From: Vulcanisaeta moutnovskia 768-28
GTDB taxonomy: Archaea > Thermoproteota > Thermoprotei > Thermoproteales > Thermocladiaceae
Direction of reading: 5' to 3'
Length of the DNA stretch: 64,000 nt
Assembly: GCF_000190315.1 (NCBI RefSeq)
Contig: NC_015151.1
Span: 1,674,001-1,738,000 of the forward strand
The notes beneath the pieces are model-generated. The model made no database searches. It was not told the origin of the DNA and saw only the letters and a program-made list of their open reading frames with translations. A program made the position numbers and the translations under genes. Below, piece by piece: positions 43,228 to 52,561 of this stretch. The stretch's first letter is position 1, and every line of letters starts with the position of its first letter.

Positions 43228-44154
43228 CTAAAGTGTGATAACGTACGGCAGTAATTCCGGGAGTATCATTGTTATTACGAAACCGCTCACAAACGCTATA
43301 AAACCGCCCGTCTCACCCATGTAAAGCCTATAAATTGGTAATGTGTCGTCCATTGACGTAGCGCCGCCAATCGATACAAGGGTTACATTCCTAAAACCAG
43401 CAACAACTATTGAAGGCACCAGTAGGTATGTTAGTTGCTCCCTGAGGAAGTTGGTTAGGAATGCCAGTGTGCCAATTGCTGGCCCAAACCTAACGCTAAG
43501 GAGTGGTCCAACCAATGAGTACCAGCCCATACCCATCGATATCCCCAGGGACGCCGTTAACGGTATTTTAATTAAATAATGCAGTATTAAGCCACTTATG
43601 GAGCTTCCCAGTAATGATGTTATGGCAATTATTATGCCTAGGTAACCCTGCATAAGGAGTGATGTGTTTATTGAGGAACCAATGTCAAGGCCTATTACCA
43701 GGATCAATATAAGTAGCTCAAGTGTAATTAAGTAATTAATATAGTAATTAATTGATTTATACCTCACGTAATAACCAAGTAACCATCCAATGATTAGAAT
43801 TGTTAATAATATTAATGGTAACCTCATACCTGTTTTGCCATCGTTATTCACACGTATTTCTAGGGCATGCCTTGAATTGAAAATAAGACCAATAGGTATG
43901 GTAAAGACCAGGCTTGTTACTATGGAGAATAATGCATAAATTATTGAGTAAATTATTATGTAAAAAACGTAGTTACTGGCTACGATGTTGCCCGCCCAAA
44001 AGGCCATGGTGAATATTAAGGCCATAACAACATACTGCAGGTAATTACTAATTCGGAGATTCTTTATTCTATTCCTAAGGATATAACCAATAAACATGGT
44101 TATTGGAAATACCACCAGGAATAAATCACCAATTAGACTAACGATGCTTGTCAC
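43228..44154 (-). CDS. LysO-family lysine exporter-like membrane protein
   Basis: The protein (308 residues) has about eight to nine hydrophobic segments. The two LysO (DUF340) halves are recognised by the conserved block SMGMGWYSLVGPLLSVRFGP and by FLTNFLREQLTYLLVP plus VSIGGATSMDDTLPIYRLYM. LysO proteins export lysine or its toxic analogues. Its neighbours (CBS, RadA) give no support for a particular substrate. The 3' end is 3 bp from the end of the convergent CBS gene. Confidence 0.88.
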   Translation of the reverse strand: MTSIVSLIGDLFLVVFPITMFIGYILRNRIKNLRISNYLQYVVMALIFTMAFWAGNIVASNYVFYIIIYSIIYALFSIVTSLVFTIPIGLIFNSRHALEIRVNNDGKTGMRLPLILLTILIIGWLLGYYVRYKSINYYINYLITLELLILILVIGLDIGSSINTSLLMQGYLGIIIAITSLLGSSISGLILHYLIKIPLTASLGISMGMGWYSLVGPLLSVRFGPAIGTLAFLTNFLREQLTYLLVPSIVVAGFRNVTLVSIGGATSMDDTLPIYRLYMGETGGFIAFVSGFVITMILPELLPYVITL

Positions 44155-44237
44155 AAATCTCAGTTAAAATACCTTGATTTTTAATTCTTAACAAATACCT
44201 ATTTATTATTGGCAATGAATTATGTTATTGAGGAGGC

Positions 44238-45194
44238 ATGGTTCAGGATAACGTGGATTTAGAGGATTTGGAGGGTATTGGACCCAAGACAGCGCAATTG
44301 CTGAAGTCCAAGGGAATACTTAGTGTGAGGCATCTGGCTCTCTTTAACCCTGAGGAGCTAATTGAATTGACAGACATGACCCCTGATAGGGTTGAGAAAA
44401 TACTGAGGTCTGCGAGGGATATTGTCTTCGGTAGTAATAGGGTTTCAAGGGCTACTGATATTGCCAAGAGCTTTGAGGGTATTACCAGGTTGAGAACTAA
44501 TGTTAGGGCCATTGACGAATTACTGCAGGGTGGTTTAGAGCCTAAGGCTATCTATGAGTTCGCTGGTGAGTTCGGCACAGGTAAGACTCAGCTTTGTCAT
44601 CAATTATCAGTGACTGTTCAGCTAAGTCAGGATAAGGGTGGTGTTGGTGGTGCGGCCGTTTATTTAGATACTGAGGAGGCATTCTCACCAGGTAGGATTA
44701 TTAATATTGCCCAGAGGTTTGACCTGGACCCCAATGAGACCTTAGATAACATATACGTTATCAAGGTTATTAATGCCGCGGATCTGGAGGATAGGATTAA
44801 GTTCGATGTTGTTAAGCTCGTGGAACAGGCTAATGCTAGGCTTATAGTTGTTGATTCAATAATAGCCCTTTACAGGGCTGAGTTTAAGGGTAGGGAGAGA
44901 CTTGCCGAGAGGCAGCAGAGGCTTAATTACATCCTTGATTGGCTGATGAGGATTGCTAAGTTGTATAATGTTTACGTTGTTCTCACGAATCAAGTACTCG
45001 ACGTACCCATGGGCTACATAGAGATTAAGAGACCGGCTGGCGGTAATGTGCTTGCCCACGCTGTTACTCATAGGCTTTTTCTTAGGAAGTCAAAGGAGGA
45101 TGTCAAGGTGATGGAGGTCCTGGACTCACCGAGACTACCCTTCAAGGCCAGCGCCATGTTTAGGATCACGGATAAGGGCATTGAGGATGTTTAG
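44238..45194 (+). CDS. radA: DNA repair and recombination protein RadA
   Basis: RadA is the archaeal RecA/Rad51 recombinase. It has an N-terminal helix-hairpin-helix domain (LEDLEGIGPKTAQLLKSKGI), Walker A GEFGTGKTQLCHQL (residues about 108-116), Walker B RLIVVDSIIALYRAEFKGRE, the L2 region around TNQVLDVPMGYIEIKRPAGG, and a conserved C-terminal HRLFLRKS. Length 318 is normal. The next gene on the strand is the DRG GTPase. Confidence 0.97.
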   Translation: MVQDNVDLEDLEGIGPKTAQLLKSKGILSVRHLALFNPEELIELTDMTPDRVEKILRSARDIVFGSNRVSRATDIAKSFEGITRLRTNVRAIDELLQGGLEPKAIYEFAGEFGTGKTQLCHQLSVTVQLSQDKGGVGGAAVYLDTEEAFSPGRIINIAQRFDLDPNETLDNIYVIKVINAADLEDRIKFDVVKLVEQANARLIVVDSIIALYRAEFKGRERLAERQQRLNYILDWLMRIAKLYNVYVVLTNQVLDVPMGYIEIKRPAGGNVLAHAVTHRLFLRKSKEDVKVMEVLDSPRLPFKASAMFRITDKGIEDV

Positions 45195-45245
45195 TGACGT
45201 TTAAATAATTTATTTAACTCATAGTTTCCTAGGTAATTACTAGTA

Positions 45246-46424
45246 ATGCCTGCTAACTTACCACCTGAGGCTGGGAAGAAGTGGGAGAAGGTCATGGAGG
45301 CCAAGACACCTGAGGAGAAGCTGAAGGCACTTGAGGATTTCCTTAGCGCTGTGCCTAAACATAAGGGTACGGAGAACCTGATCCACTGGGCCAGGAGGAG
45401 GATGGCTCAGTTAAGAAGGGAGATAGAGGAGAGGAAGGTCAAGGAGAGATCATTGAGATCAGGTAGTGGGGTTAATATCTATGTTGAGAAGGAGGGTGAT
45501 GCCCAGGTTGTGATTGTTGGTCCACCATCATCAGGCAAGTCAAGCCTATTGAGATGTTTAACGAACGTTAAGGTTGAACCCGATGATATACCATTCTCAT
45601 CCCTTGAGCCAATACCTGGCATGTTTATTCATGACAATGTATACTTCCAATTGGTGAAGTTACCATCAATGAATATTGAGGATGTAGATTCTGATGTGAA
45701 TTCCATGGCGCTGTCAATGATTAGGAATGCGGATAGTGCAATAGTGGTTCTTGACGCAAGTGGCGATGTTGAGGTTCAGTACAATGCCTTGAAGAGCATC
45801 CTAAGGGAGAACGGCATATACATAATTAGGCCCAGGGGATTTGTTACAATAGAGAGAAAGCCAACAGGCGGTGTTCAGGTTATTGGTAGGTTGATTAATG
45901 GTACTGCAGAGGACGTTAAGAAGTTACTGGTTAATTATGGCATAAATAATGCGTTGGTTACAATAAATGGTGAGGCCACGCTAGATGATGTTGAGGAATC
46001 AATATTTAAGGAAATAGTGTATAAGCCCTCGCTCGTATTGATAAATAAGATAGACCTGGCAGATAATGATTATGTAAAGAGCATTACCGCGAAGTTAAGT
46101 GGTGAGGTGACGGTACTAACGGCGTCACTTAAGAATTGTGCCATTGATTCTAGGGCTCTTGGTGAGTCGTTATTGAAGATCATGGACTTAATAAGGATTT
46201 ATACGAAGGAACCTGATGCAGATACATACTCACCAAAACCCTTTGTTCTTAAGAGGGGTTCTACTGTTGGTGATTTGGCCAGGAGGATTCATAGCAGGTT
46301 TTATGAGGGGTTTAGGTATGCCAGGGTTTGGAGAATTGATAGGTTCCCACTAGGTGTTAAGAGAGTTGGTATTAATTATGTTCTTACTGATGGTGATATT
46401 GTGGAGATACACTCATCATTGTGA
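45246..46424 (+). CDS. DRG/Rbg-family GTPase with TGS domain
   Basis: The G domain is seen in [20 protein letters not shown] (P-loop), [14 protein letters not shown], and [14 protein letters not shown] (NKxD). N-terminal helices [20 protein letters not shown] and a C-terminal TGS domain ([20 protein letters not shown]) complete the DRG layout. These GTPases act with ribosomes. The stop codon TGA (46422-46424) falls inside the terminal sequence of a TnpB element that has inserted at the end of the gene, so the final residues (EIHSSL) may differ from the ancestral ones. Confidence 0.92.
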   Translation: MPANLPPEAGKKWEKVMEAKTPEEKLKALEDFLSAVPKHKGTENLIHWARRRMAQLRREIEERKVKERSLRSGSGVNIYVEKEGDAQVVIVGPPSSGKSSLLRCLTNVKVEPDDIPFSSLEPIPGMFIHDNVYFQLVKLPSMNIEDVDSDVNSMALSMIRNADSAIVVLDASGDVEVQYNALKSILRENGIYIIRPRGFVTIERKPTGGVQVIGRLINGTAEDVKKLLVNYGINNALVTINGEATLDDVEESIFKEIVYKPSLVLINKIDLADNDYVKSITAKLSGEVTVLTASLKNCAIDSRALGESLLKIMDLIRIYTKEPDADTYSPKPFVLKRGSTVGDLARRIHSRFYEGFRYARVWRIDRFPLGVKRVGINYVLTDGDIVEIHSSL

Positions 46425-47405
46425 GCTACCCCGCCCTGAAGGGTGAGGCTTCCTGCTTCATTGCCCCGCCTTGCCCCTGGATATACTCCAGGGGTATTGG
46501 GTGGGACTCCGCAGGCTGTCGGGCTGGCTCCCAGCCCTCCATGCTTGAGTATGTTTAGACTAGCATTCAAGTCCCTATCCATAATTAACCCACATCTTGG
46601 GCACTTGAACACCCTATCACTGAGTTTGAATTCCTTAACCACATAGCCTCATCTCGAGCATGTCCTTGAGGTGTCCCTTGGATCTACAAGCCTAAACTCC
46701 TTACCGTACTTAACCACTTGCCATTGGATGATACTCCTAAGCTCGTGAAAGCCAACATCATGAAGTCTCCTCCTCAACACCCTATTCGACTTACCAATCA
46801 ATTGCCTGGCCTTAATATCTTCCATGACTACCATGTCGTAATTCAACGCCAAGTACTTACTAACCTTAAAGTACAAGTCCCTCCTGAAGTTGGCGAGGCG
46901 TTCATAAGCCCTAGCCAACCTAACCCTAGTCTCCTCCCATTCCTAGAGCCCTTGACCTTACGGCTTAATGCCCTGTGCAACCTCCTAATCCTATAAAGCA
47001 CCCCCTCCAATGGCCTTGGGTTGGGTATGAACCAGCCATCACTGGCTGTGATAAGCCTCTCAACACCAACATCAAGCCCAACAACCCTACCAGTCCTCGG
47101 CATTTTTGGATACTCATAATCCTCAACCGTGAATATTACGTAGAGCATACCACCCCTGTAAAGCTTTATTGTTACCCTAGCCACCTTATTCAGTGGGAAG
47201 TCCCTATGGACAATAACCTTGAATATCCCTAGGTTACTTAACCTCAACAGCATTAGCCCCTTCCTCCCATGCCTAATCGACCTAGTGGCAAGCACTTTCC
47301 AACCACCCTGTGGATACGCCAGTGAGTAGTACCTGCCAGGTCTCTTCTCTTTAGGGTACCTCCCGCTCAAGCCCTTTAGGAACCTCTCCTTAGCCTCATA
47401 GAACC
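46421..47405 (-). mobile_element. IS200/IS605-type element remnant with degenerate tnpB
   Basis: The element end lies at 46421, where the minus strand closes with CCCTTCAGGGCGGGGTAGCT followed by CAC, including the hairpin seen in related elements. The tnpB inside is 5'-truncated (about 100 codons lost), with one frameshift near 46925-46945 and a stop replacing a zinc-site Cys (CSR-stop-GYVV) near 46649. RuvC motifs are otherwise canonical: VVGLDVGVERLITASDG, DMVVMEDIKARQLIGKS and [20 protein letters not shown]. The left boundary at about 47405 is approximate. Confidence 0.75.
46430..47405 (-). pseudogene. tnpB: tnpB remnant (canonical DED type)
   Basis: Read on the minus strand, segments in two frames give GLSGRYPKEKRPGRYYSLAY, the RuvC-I Asp (VVGLDVGVERL), after a frameshift ARAYERLANFRRDLYFKVSK with RuvC-II Glu (VVMEDIKARQLIG), and after a TGA the zinc pair CPRCG with RuvC-III Asp ([10 protein letters not shown]). 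All three acids are kept, unlike the copy at 7631-9004. Loss of the N-terminus, one frameshift and one nonsense codon show that it is dead. Confidence 0.8.
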
Positions 47406-47454
47406 TATAAAATAAAATAAAGCCCTTATTAATTGGACCTAGGTGGTTATAGTA

Positions 47455-47928
47455 ATGAGTTCATCATGTAATGAATGTGTTAAACTGCTTAAGGAGGTTC
47501 TTGAGCGTCTTGCATCGATTGAGGGAGAACTAGACCTAATTAGGGAGGAGATAAGGGAGTTGCGTGGTCAGGGGGTTAGGGAGTCTCGGTCATCATCGGA
47601 AACAAAGCAGGTAGGTGGAGGTTTACTTAGGGCAATAGATGATAATTTATTCCTTGAGACTAGGGACGTGATATCCAAGAGACTTCTTAAGAGGTTGATA
47701 GATAATGGAAGGGTCATCCTGCTTAGGGATGAGACAGCCAATAGGGAGATAGTCACGACAAAGGAGATCATTAGAAGATTACTAAGTAAATTACCAATAT
47801 CGATTAATGAAATTGATAAACTCAGTGATAGGGAATATGAATTACTAACAATACTAAATAGGTTGGGATATGTCTTACTTAAGGATAATAAATACGTTGT
47901 CTCAGACGCTGCAAAGGAATTTATTTAA
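47455..47928 (+). CDS. Hypothetical protein upstream of rfcS
   Basis: A 157-residue protein with an N-terminal coiled coil (LERLASIEGELDLIREEIRE), a Ser-rich linker and a C-terminal winged-helix-like part (REIVTTKEIIRRLLSKLPIS; LNRLGYVLLKDNKYVVSDAA). I do not recognise the family. It lies 23 bp upstream of rfcS and is probably co-transcribed. The ATG at 47455 is preferred over the GTG at 47443. The C-terminal HTH-like form would fit a nucleic-acid-related role, which is only a suggestion. Confidence 0.68.
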   Translation: MSSSCNECVKLLKEVLERLASIEGELDLIREEIRELRGQGVRESRSSSETKQVGGGLLRAIDDNLFLETRDVISKRLLKRLIDNGRVILLRDETANREIVTTKEIIRRLLSKLPISINEIDKLSDREYELLTILNRLGYVLLKDNKYVVSDAAKEFI

Positions 47929-47951
47929 GGAAAGAAATAAGGATCAATATA

Positions 47952-48935
47952 ATGTCCTCTGAAGAGACTCTATGGGTTGAGAAGTATCGTCCTTCGAGGA
48001 TTGATGACATTATTGACCAGGACCACGTTAAAGCTAGAGTAAAGGAGATGCTTGCCAATGGTAATATACCTCACCTGCTGTTCTTTGGTCCTCCTGGTAC
48101 TGGTAAGACTACGATGGCTCTTGCCATAGCCCGTGAGCTGTATGGTGATGCTTGGCGTGAGAATGTCCTTGAACTAAACGCAAGCGACGAGAGGGGTATT
48201 GCAATGATTAGGGAGAAGGTTAAGGAATTCGCAAAAACAATACCTACTGTGAAAGCTCCCTTTAGGTTGATAATACTTGATGAGGCTGATAACATGACGC
48301 CAGACGCTCAGCAAGCCCTTAGGAGGATAATGGAGATGTATACATCATCTGTTAGGTTCATTTTATTGGCAAATTATTCATCTGGAATTATTGAACCAAT
48401 TCAATCAAGGTGCTCCTTATTCAGGTTTTCTCCTTTGCCTAAGGATGCTGTTCTTGGTAGGCTTAGGGATATTGCTTCGAGGGAGGGTGTTAAGGTTACT
48501 GATGAGGCCCTCGAGGCCATCTGGGACATAAGCCAGGGAGACATGAGAAAAGCAATAAACACACTACAGGCAGCGGCTTCGTTAGGTGGCGTAGTTGATG
48601 AGGAAGCGGTTTATAAGGCGTTGGGTAAGGTCAGTCCAACAAGGGTTAGGGCAATAATAACGGAGGCTGTTATCGGTGATTTCAGTAAAGCCGTTAAGGA
48701 AGCGATGTCGTTGATAAGGGATGAGGGTGCCGACCCGCTTGATATAATTAAGATAGCCCATAGGGAAGTTGCCTCTGCGACCTCGCAGTTAAAGGTTCCT
48801 GAGGAACTAAAGCCCAAGGCTATCTACATAGTTGGTGAGCATCATTATAGGTTACTTAGGGGGTCCAGCGGTGAGTTGCAGGTATATGGTTTGTTAGCCA
48901 GAATTAGGAGGTTACTTCGTGAAGGCTATAAATAA
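47952..48935 (+). CDS. rfcS: Replication factor C small subunit
   Basis: RfcS forms the clamp loader that puts PCNA on DNA. Motifs: the RFC box WVEKYRPSRIDDI, Walker A LLFFGPPGTGKTTMALAIA, Walker B RLIILDEADNMTPDAQQALR (DEAD), and the SRC motif PIQSRCSLFRFSPL. Length 327 is typical. The large subunit is not in this window. The gene is between a small coiled-coil gene and TFB. Confidence 0.97.
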   Translation: MSSEETLWVEKYRPSRIDDIIDQDHVKARVKEMLANGNIPHLLFFGPPGTGKTTMALAIARELYGDAWRENVLELNASDERGIAMIREKVKEFAKTIPTVKAPFRLIILDEADNMTPDAQQALRRIMEMYTSSVRFILLANYSSGIIEPIQSRCSLFRFSPLPKDAVLGRLRDIASREGVKVTDEALEAIWDISQGDMRKAINTLQAAASLGGVVDEEAVYKALGKVSPTRVRAIITEAVIGDFSKAVKEAMSLIRDEGADPLDIIKIAHREVASATSQLKVPEELKPKAIYIVGEHHYRLLRGSSGELQVYGLLARIRRLLREGYK

Positions 48936-49002
48936 CTTTTTATGGAGAGAAAGGTTTATAAATAATTAAACAATACGCGAAAAGCTTTAATAGGGGATAT
49001 TT

Positions 49003-50013
49003 ATGTCTAACCCCGAACAGGAAAGGAAGGATCAGCAGGGTGGATCTAATTTATTAAGTAAGTTGAAAGTATCAGGTAAAATTATAGAATTCAAATCCGA
49101 GGGTGAGGAAAAGCTTGTGTGTCCATACTGTGGATCAACAACGTTCATCTTCGATTACGAAAATGGTCAAGTAATTTGTGCTAAATGTGGTTCAGTGGTT
49201 CTTGAACACGTTATTGACCTAAGGCCTGAGTGGAGGGCATTCACGGCTGAGGAGAAGGAAACAAGGGCAAGGGCTGGTGGTCCACTTAATAGATTAACCA
49301 GCGAGGCTTTAACTACGACGATTGATTGGGCAACCAAGGATGCAAGTGGTAAGGAGCTTGATATTAAGAGGAAGCTTGAGATTTTGAAGTATAGGAAGTG
49401 GCAGCAGAGGGTTAGGGTTCAGACGAGCTATGAGCGTAACATAATACAGGCAATGAATGAGTTGAGCAGGATATCCTCTCAGCTAGGTATTCCTAAGGCA
49501 TGCGTTGATGAGGCTATGGGTGTCTATGAACAAGTATTAACGAAGGGCTTGGTCAGGGGTAGGAGCGTTGAGGCTATTGTCGCTGCATGCCTGCACATGG
49601 CCTGTAGGAAGATTGGAATGCCCAGGAGTCTTGATGAGATTAGTCAATACACTAGGGCGAGTAGGAAGGAGGTTGCTAGATGCTTTAGGCTTATTGCTAG
49701 GGAGTTGGGTGTTAGGTTGCCACTTAGTGACCCCAAGCTCTATGTGCCTAGGATTGTCGAGCAGTTGAAACTTAGTGGCGAGATACTTAAGGAGGCGCTT
49801 AATATTCTCGAGCAGGCTAAGAGGAAGGGCTTAACGGCAGGTAAGGACCCAGCTGGGCTCGCTGCCGCTGCGGTCTACATAGCATCCTTGCTAAGGGGTG
49901 AGGTCAGGACACAGAAGGAGGTCGCCATGGCCGCCCAGGTCACGGAGGTTACGGTTAGGAATAGGTATAAGGAGTTGGCAAGGGAATTGAATATCAAAAT
50001 ACCAATAAAGTAA
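49003..50013 (+). CDS. tfb: Transcription initiation factor B
   Basis: TFB bridges TBP on the TATA box and RNA polymerase. The N-terminal zinc ribbon has CPYCGS and CAKCGS; the B-finger/linker region includes DLRPEWRAFTAEEKETRARA; two cyclin folds follow, with ARKEVARCFRLIARELGVRL and AAQVTEVTVRNRYKELAREL (recognition helix for the BRE). Length 336 is full. A likely TATA box (TTTATAAATA, about 48955-48964) and a GGGG stretch upstream suggest a short leader. Confidence 0.96.
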   Translation: MSNPEQERKDQQGGSNLLSKLKVSGKIIEFKSEGEEKLVCPYCGSTTFIFDYENGQVICAKCGSVVLEHVIDLRPEWRAFTAEEKETRARAGGPLNRLTSEALTTTIDWATKDASGKELDIKRKLEILKYRKWQQRVRVQTSYERNIIQAMNELSRISSQLGIPKACVDEAMGVYEQVLTKGLVRGRSVEAIVAACLHMACRKIGMPRSLDEISQYTRASRKEVARCFRLIARELGVRLPLSDPKLYVPRIVEQLKLSGEILKEALNILEQAKRKGLTAGKDPAGLAAAAVYIASLLRGEVRTQKEVAMAAQVTEVTVRNRYKELARELNIKIPIK

Positions 50014-50063
50014 GGCTAAAAGCCTTAAAAATTATTAATCCTCCTATTCCTCCTGGGATTTTA

Positions 50064-50459
50064 GTGAATTGCGAAATATGTGATTTAATGGGTAATGAGG
50101 AATTGATAATAATGAAAAATGAAAGAATAATAGTTCTTCATAACCCACATCCATTTAATAACGGCCATTTAATAATTGCACCCATTAGGCATCAATCAAT
50201 TAATGAAATTAGTGAGTCACTACTTATTGAGCTTATGGAGATAACAAAGAGATTCATTAATATTCTAGGGAGGGTTTATAATCCACATGGCTTTAATGTG
50301 GGGATATCGTTAACGCCGCATGTACATGTTCAGGTGGTTCCTCGGTGGAATGGTGATGTGAGTTTCATGACATTATTCTTCAATGTTAAGGTTGTTCCAG
50401 AAACCGTTAGGGAGTCCGTGAGTAAAATAAGGAATGCGGTGAGGGAGTATGGCCTTTGA
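50064..50459 (+). CDS. HIT-family nucleotide hydrolase
   Basis: The histidine triad is in TPHVHVQVVPRW (H-x-H-x-type, with the last His replaced by Q-V-V-P-R-W as in Ap4A-phosphorylase-like members). NPHPFNNGHLIIAPIRHQSI is the conserved N-terminal region. Products cleave nucleoside phosphoramidates or dinucleotides. It starts with GTG at 50064 and overlaps the next gene by 11 bp. A conventional HIT active site would need a third His, so the enzyme may be of the GalT-like or inactive type. Confidence 0.82.
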   Translation: MNCEICDLMGNEELIIMKNERIIVLHNPHPFNNGHLIIAPIRHQSINEISESLLIELMEITKRFINILGRVYNPHGFNVGISLTPHVHVQVVPRWNGDVSFMTLFFNVKVVPETVRESVSKIRNAVREYGL

Positions 50460-50823
50460 GATTGTTGACTTAATAATATCAATAATAATATTGATTATCG
50501 GATTCTCCATATTTACGGCGTTAGTTAATGATTATAGGATTATTGCCACAATCTCAAGAATACTTCGGAAAGAGATAAAGGTTTCCGCATTTCGTGAATT
50601 AATGCTACCAATATACCCATCATTGGTTCACATTAGGATAATTGATGTTAAGCCATTAACGGATAACATCGATGTTGAGGTTCATGGTAACATGATTAGG
50701 ATTATTAATAAGGAGGGCATTATTAATAATTCTGAAGTAAAAATTCTTGTGGAGGCCGTTGTAGTTGGTCGATTGGGGGATTATCCCGTTAAAGGCATCA
50801 TAAAAATTATTTTATTTCCTTAA
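50449..50823 (+). CDS. Small membrane-anchored hypothetical protein
   Basis: The 124-residue protein starts with one membrane segment (IVDLIISIIILIIGFSIFTA) and continues with a basic then beta-rich domain of about 95 residues (PLTDNIDVEVHGNMIRIINK). No family is recognised. It overlaps the HIT gene by 11 bp, which implies translation from the same message, and ends close to the convergent PaRep2b remnant. Confidence 0.65.
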   Translation: MAFEIVDLIISIIILIIGFSIFTALVNDYRIIATISRILRKEIKVSAFRELMLPIYPSLVHIRIIDVKPLTDNIDVEVHGNMIRIINKEGIINNSEVKILVEAVVVGRLGDYPVKGIIKIILFP

Positions 50824-50834
50824 TTTTTAGGATT

Positions 50835-51622
50835 TTATTTGGGCCCAGCGGGCCCTGGGCGAGGGTCTTGGCAGTTTAGTCTCGCCATTGCCCTTATTAT
50901 CGCCCTTGCCCTCTTTTCCTTACCCTTGCTGACTGTCTCTTCGTGCATTCTCTTCAGGACTTCGCAGACTTTGGCGGTGAGTTCTTTATCCTTCTCGATT
51001 TCGTACATGCCCACATAGATTTCGAAATCGCCACCATCAGGCCTCAGCCCAGCATCGTAGCCTGCCTTCCTTAACAACTCTAAAATCCTCACGGCATCCC
51101 CATAGTCCCTAAGCCAAGCCCTAAGCTCAACCGTGCCGTTGTTATTCACGTGAACATTCATCCTTACCCCTGCAACCTCAACCATTGAACCATCCCTCGG
51201 TTTAACCCTCATATTCATTAGTTCGTTCAATCGCCTTAACTTCTCTGCATCTGGTAATTGAGCCAAGTCCTCAATCAACGCCTTAATCACTAGGTCGCCA
51301 AGCATTCTCTTAGCCAACTCAACGGCCTTAGAGGGCCTAACCACGTACCTAATTGCATACCCTCCATCAACCCTCCTAAACCCAAGGCCCTCCAATCTCT
51401 CGATTATGCCGCCTCACAACTCAAGCTTCGACTTACCCATGATGAGCCTAACCATCCTCTCCTCAATATCCACATCACCATCGCCCAGCACCAGCGGTGG
51501 TCTCTGGCTGGTGGTCCAAACTCCTTAATTGCCTTCCCGACAGGCTTCCTATACTCACTGAATACCTTCCTCGGGAATTCCACGGCCTTCCCCGCCTTAC
51601 GCTCTATGTAATCCCTATTCAA
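50835..51622 (-). pseudogene. PaRep2b-family protein, interrupted
   Basis: The C-terminal 186 codons match the PaRep2b repeat family of Thermoproteales (SKAVELAKRMLGDLVIKALI; RVKPRDGSMVEVAGVRMNVH). In the same frame upstream there is an in-frame TGA (about 51415) preceded by GDGDVDIEERMVRLIMGKSK. The start of the protein (MNRDYIERKAGKAVEF) is in yet another frame, so one stop and one frameshift break it. The function of the family is unknown; many copies are degraded in related genomes. Confidence 0.7.
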
Positions 51623-51631
51623 CTCATTGTA

Positions 51632-51985
51632 TTATCTCCTTATTAATTCAAAAACTATAACAATTATTAATATATCAAGTATAATGTTTATGAAGCAAGT
51701 CGTGTATAGTCCAATGGCTGATACTGGGGGTGTTGCCACAGCTAAAACAAGCAATGTTGCATCCGCGCCGGTCATCGCCAATACTAATAGTAATACTATC
51801 CACATATTTATTACGAAGGAGTAACTCGACACGGCAAGTAATGAATACACTATTGCGGTCATCAGTATTGCTATCAGGAACTTATTCAGTGGATTGAGTA
51901 TACCTAAATAGGCAAGGTCAAGTACTATAAGCATGAATTCCACATACCGTATTAAGGCCATGTACGTAAACAACCTATACATCAA
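51632..51985 (-). CDS. Small four-helix membrane protein
   Basis: The 117 residues are mostly hydrophobic, with four likely membrane segments (around residues 13-30, 36-58, 62-82 and 92-114). No motif of a known carrier or enzyme is visible. It is alone on this strand between a PaRep2b remnant and L13e. Its real start could be the second ATG. Confidence 0.6.
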   Translation of the reverse strand: MMYRLFTYMALIRYVEFMLIVLDLAYLGILNPLNKFLIAILMTAIVYSLLAVSSYSFVINMWIVLLLVLAMTGADATLLVLAVATPPVSAIGLYTTCFINIILDILIIVIVFELIRR

Positions 51986-52050
51986 CCTAGATCTAGAGCT
52001 ACTGTGTTAATTAAGTATTCTCTCAGGTAATGTCATGAAGGGCATTAATA

Positions 52051-52058
52051 CTTATAAA
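52051..52058 (+). promoter_or_regulatory. TATA box of the L13e gene
   Basis: CTTATAAA lies about 28 bp upstream of the ATG at 52084, and a G-rich run (GGGGGG) immediately follows the box. The arrangement fits an archaeal core promoter with a short or absent leader. Confidence 0.6.
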
Positions 52059-52083
52059 GGGGGGTGTTGGTTACGCGTACGAG

Positions 52084-52560
52084 ATGTCGCAAACAACGCA
52101 ACCGTCCATATCACCACCGCCGGATCCACTCGTTAAGAAGCCCAGGTTAATTAGTAGTGGTGGTAGTGTTTTAGGTAGTGAGTGGAGGGTTGGTAGGGGT
52201 TACTCAATTGGTGAGGTTAGGGCTGTTGGTTTAACGGTAAGTGAGGCTAGATTACTAGGCATTAGGGTTGATCCTAATAGGGATACCATTTGGGATATTA
52301 ATGTTCAGAGACTTAGGGAGTGGTTGAGTAAGGTCATTAGAGGTGAGGTATTACCACCAGAACCTGCATTACATAAGACTATTAAGATAAAGCGTAAGAA
52401 GGGCAGGGTATTTAGGGCATTGACACCTGCGGGTCGTAAGATGAGGGGCTTAATGAGTGTTGGGTTAAGGGAGACTCATGTACATAAGTGGAGGAAGAAG
52501 GCTAGGGAAAGGATTGAGAAGAGGAGGCATGAGGTAGTTAGGACCAAGGGCGGTCATTAA
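52084..52560 (+). CDS. rpl13e: 50S ribosomal protein L13e
   Basis: A 158-residue basic protein. EWRVGRGYSIGEVRAVGLTV and LLGIRVDPNRDTIWDINVQR with LREWLSKVIRG are the L13e signature. L13e occurs in eukaryotes and some Crenarchaeota. The long basic C-terminal tail (HVHKWRKKARERIEKRRHEV) is rRNA-binding. The stop is 1 bp from the end of the convergent HAD gene. Confidence 0.9.
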   Translation: MSQTTQPSISPPPDPLVKKPRLISSGGSVLGSEWRVGRGYSIGEVRAVGLTVSEARLLGIRVDPNRDTIWDINVQRLREWLSKVIRGEVLPPEPALHKTIKIKRKKGRVFRALTPAGRKMRGLMSVGLRETHVHKWRKKARERIEKRRHEVVRTKGGH

Positions 52561-52561
52561 T

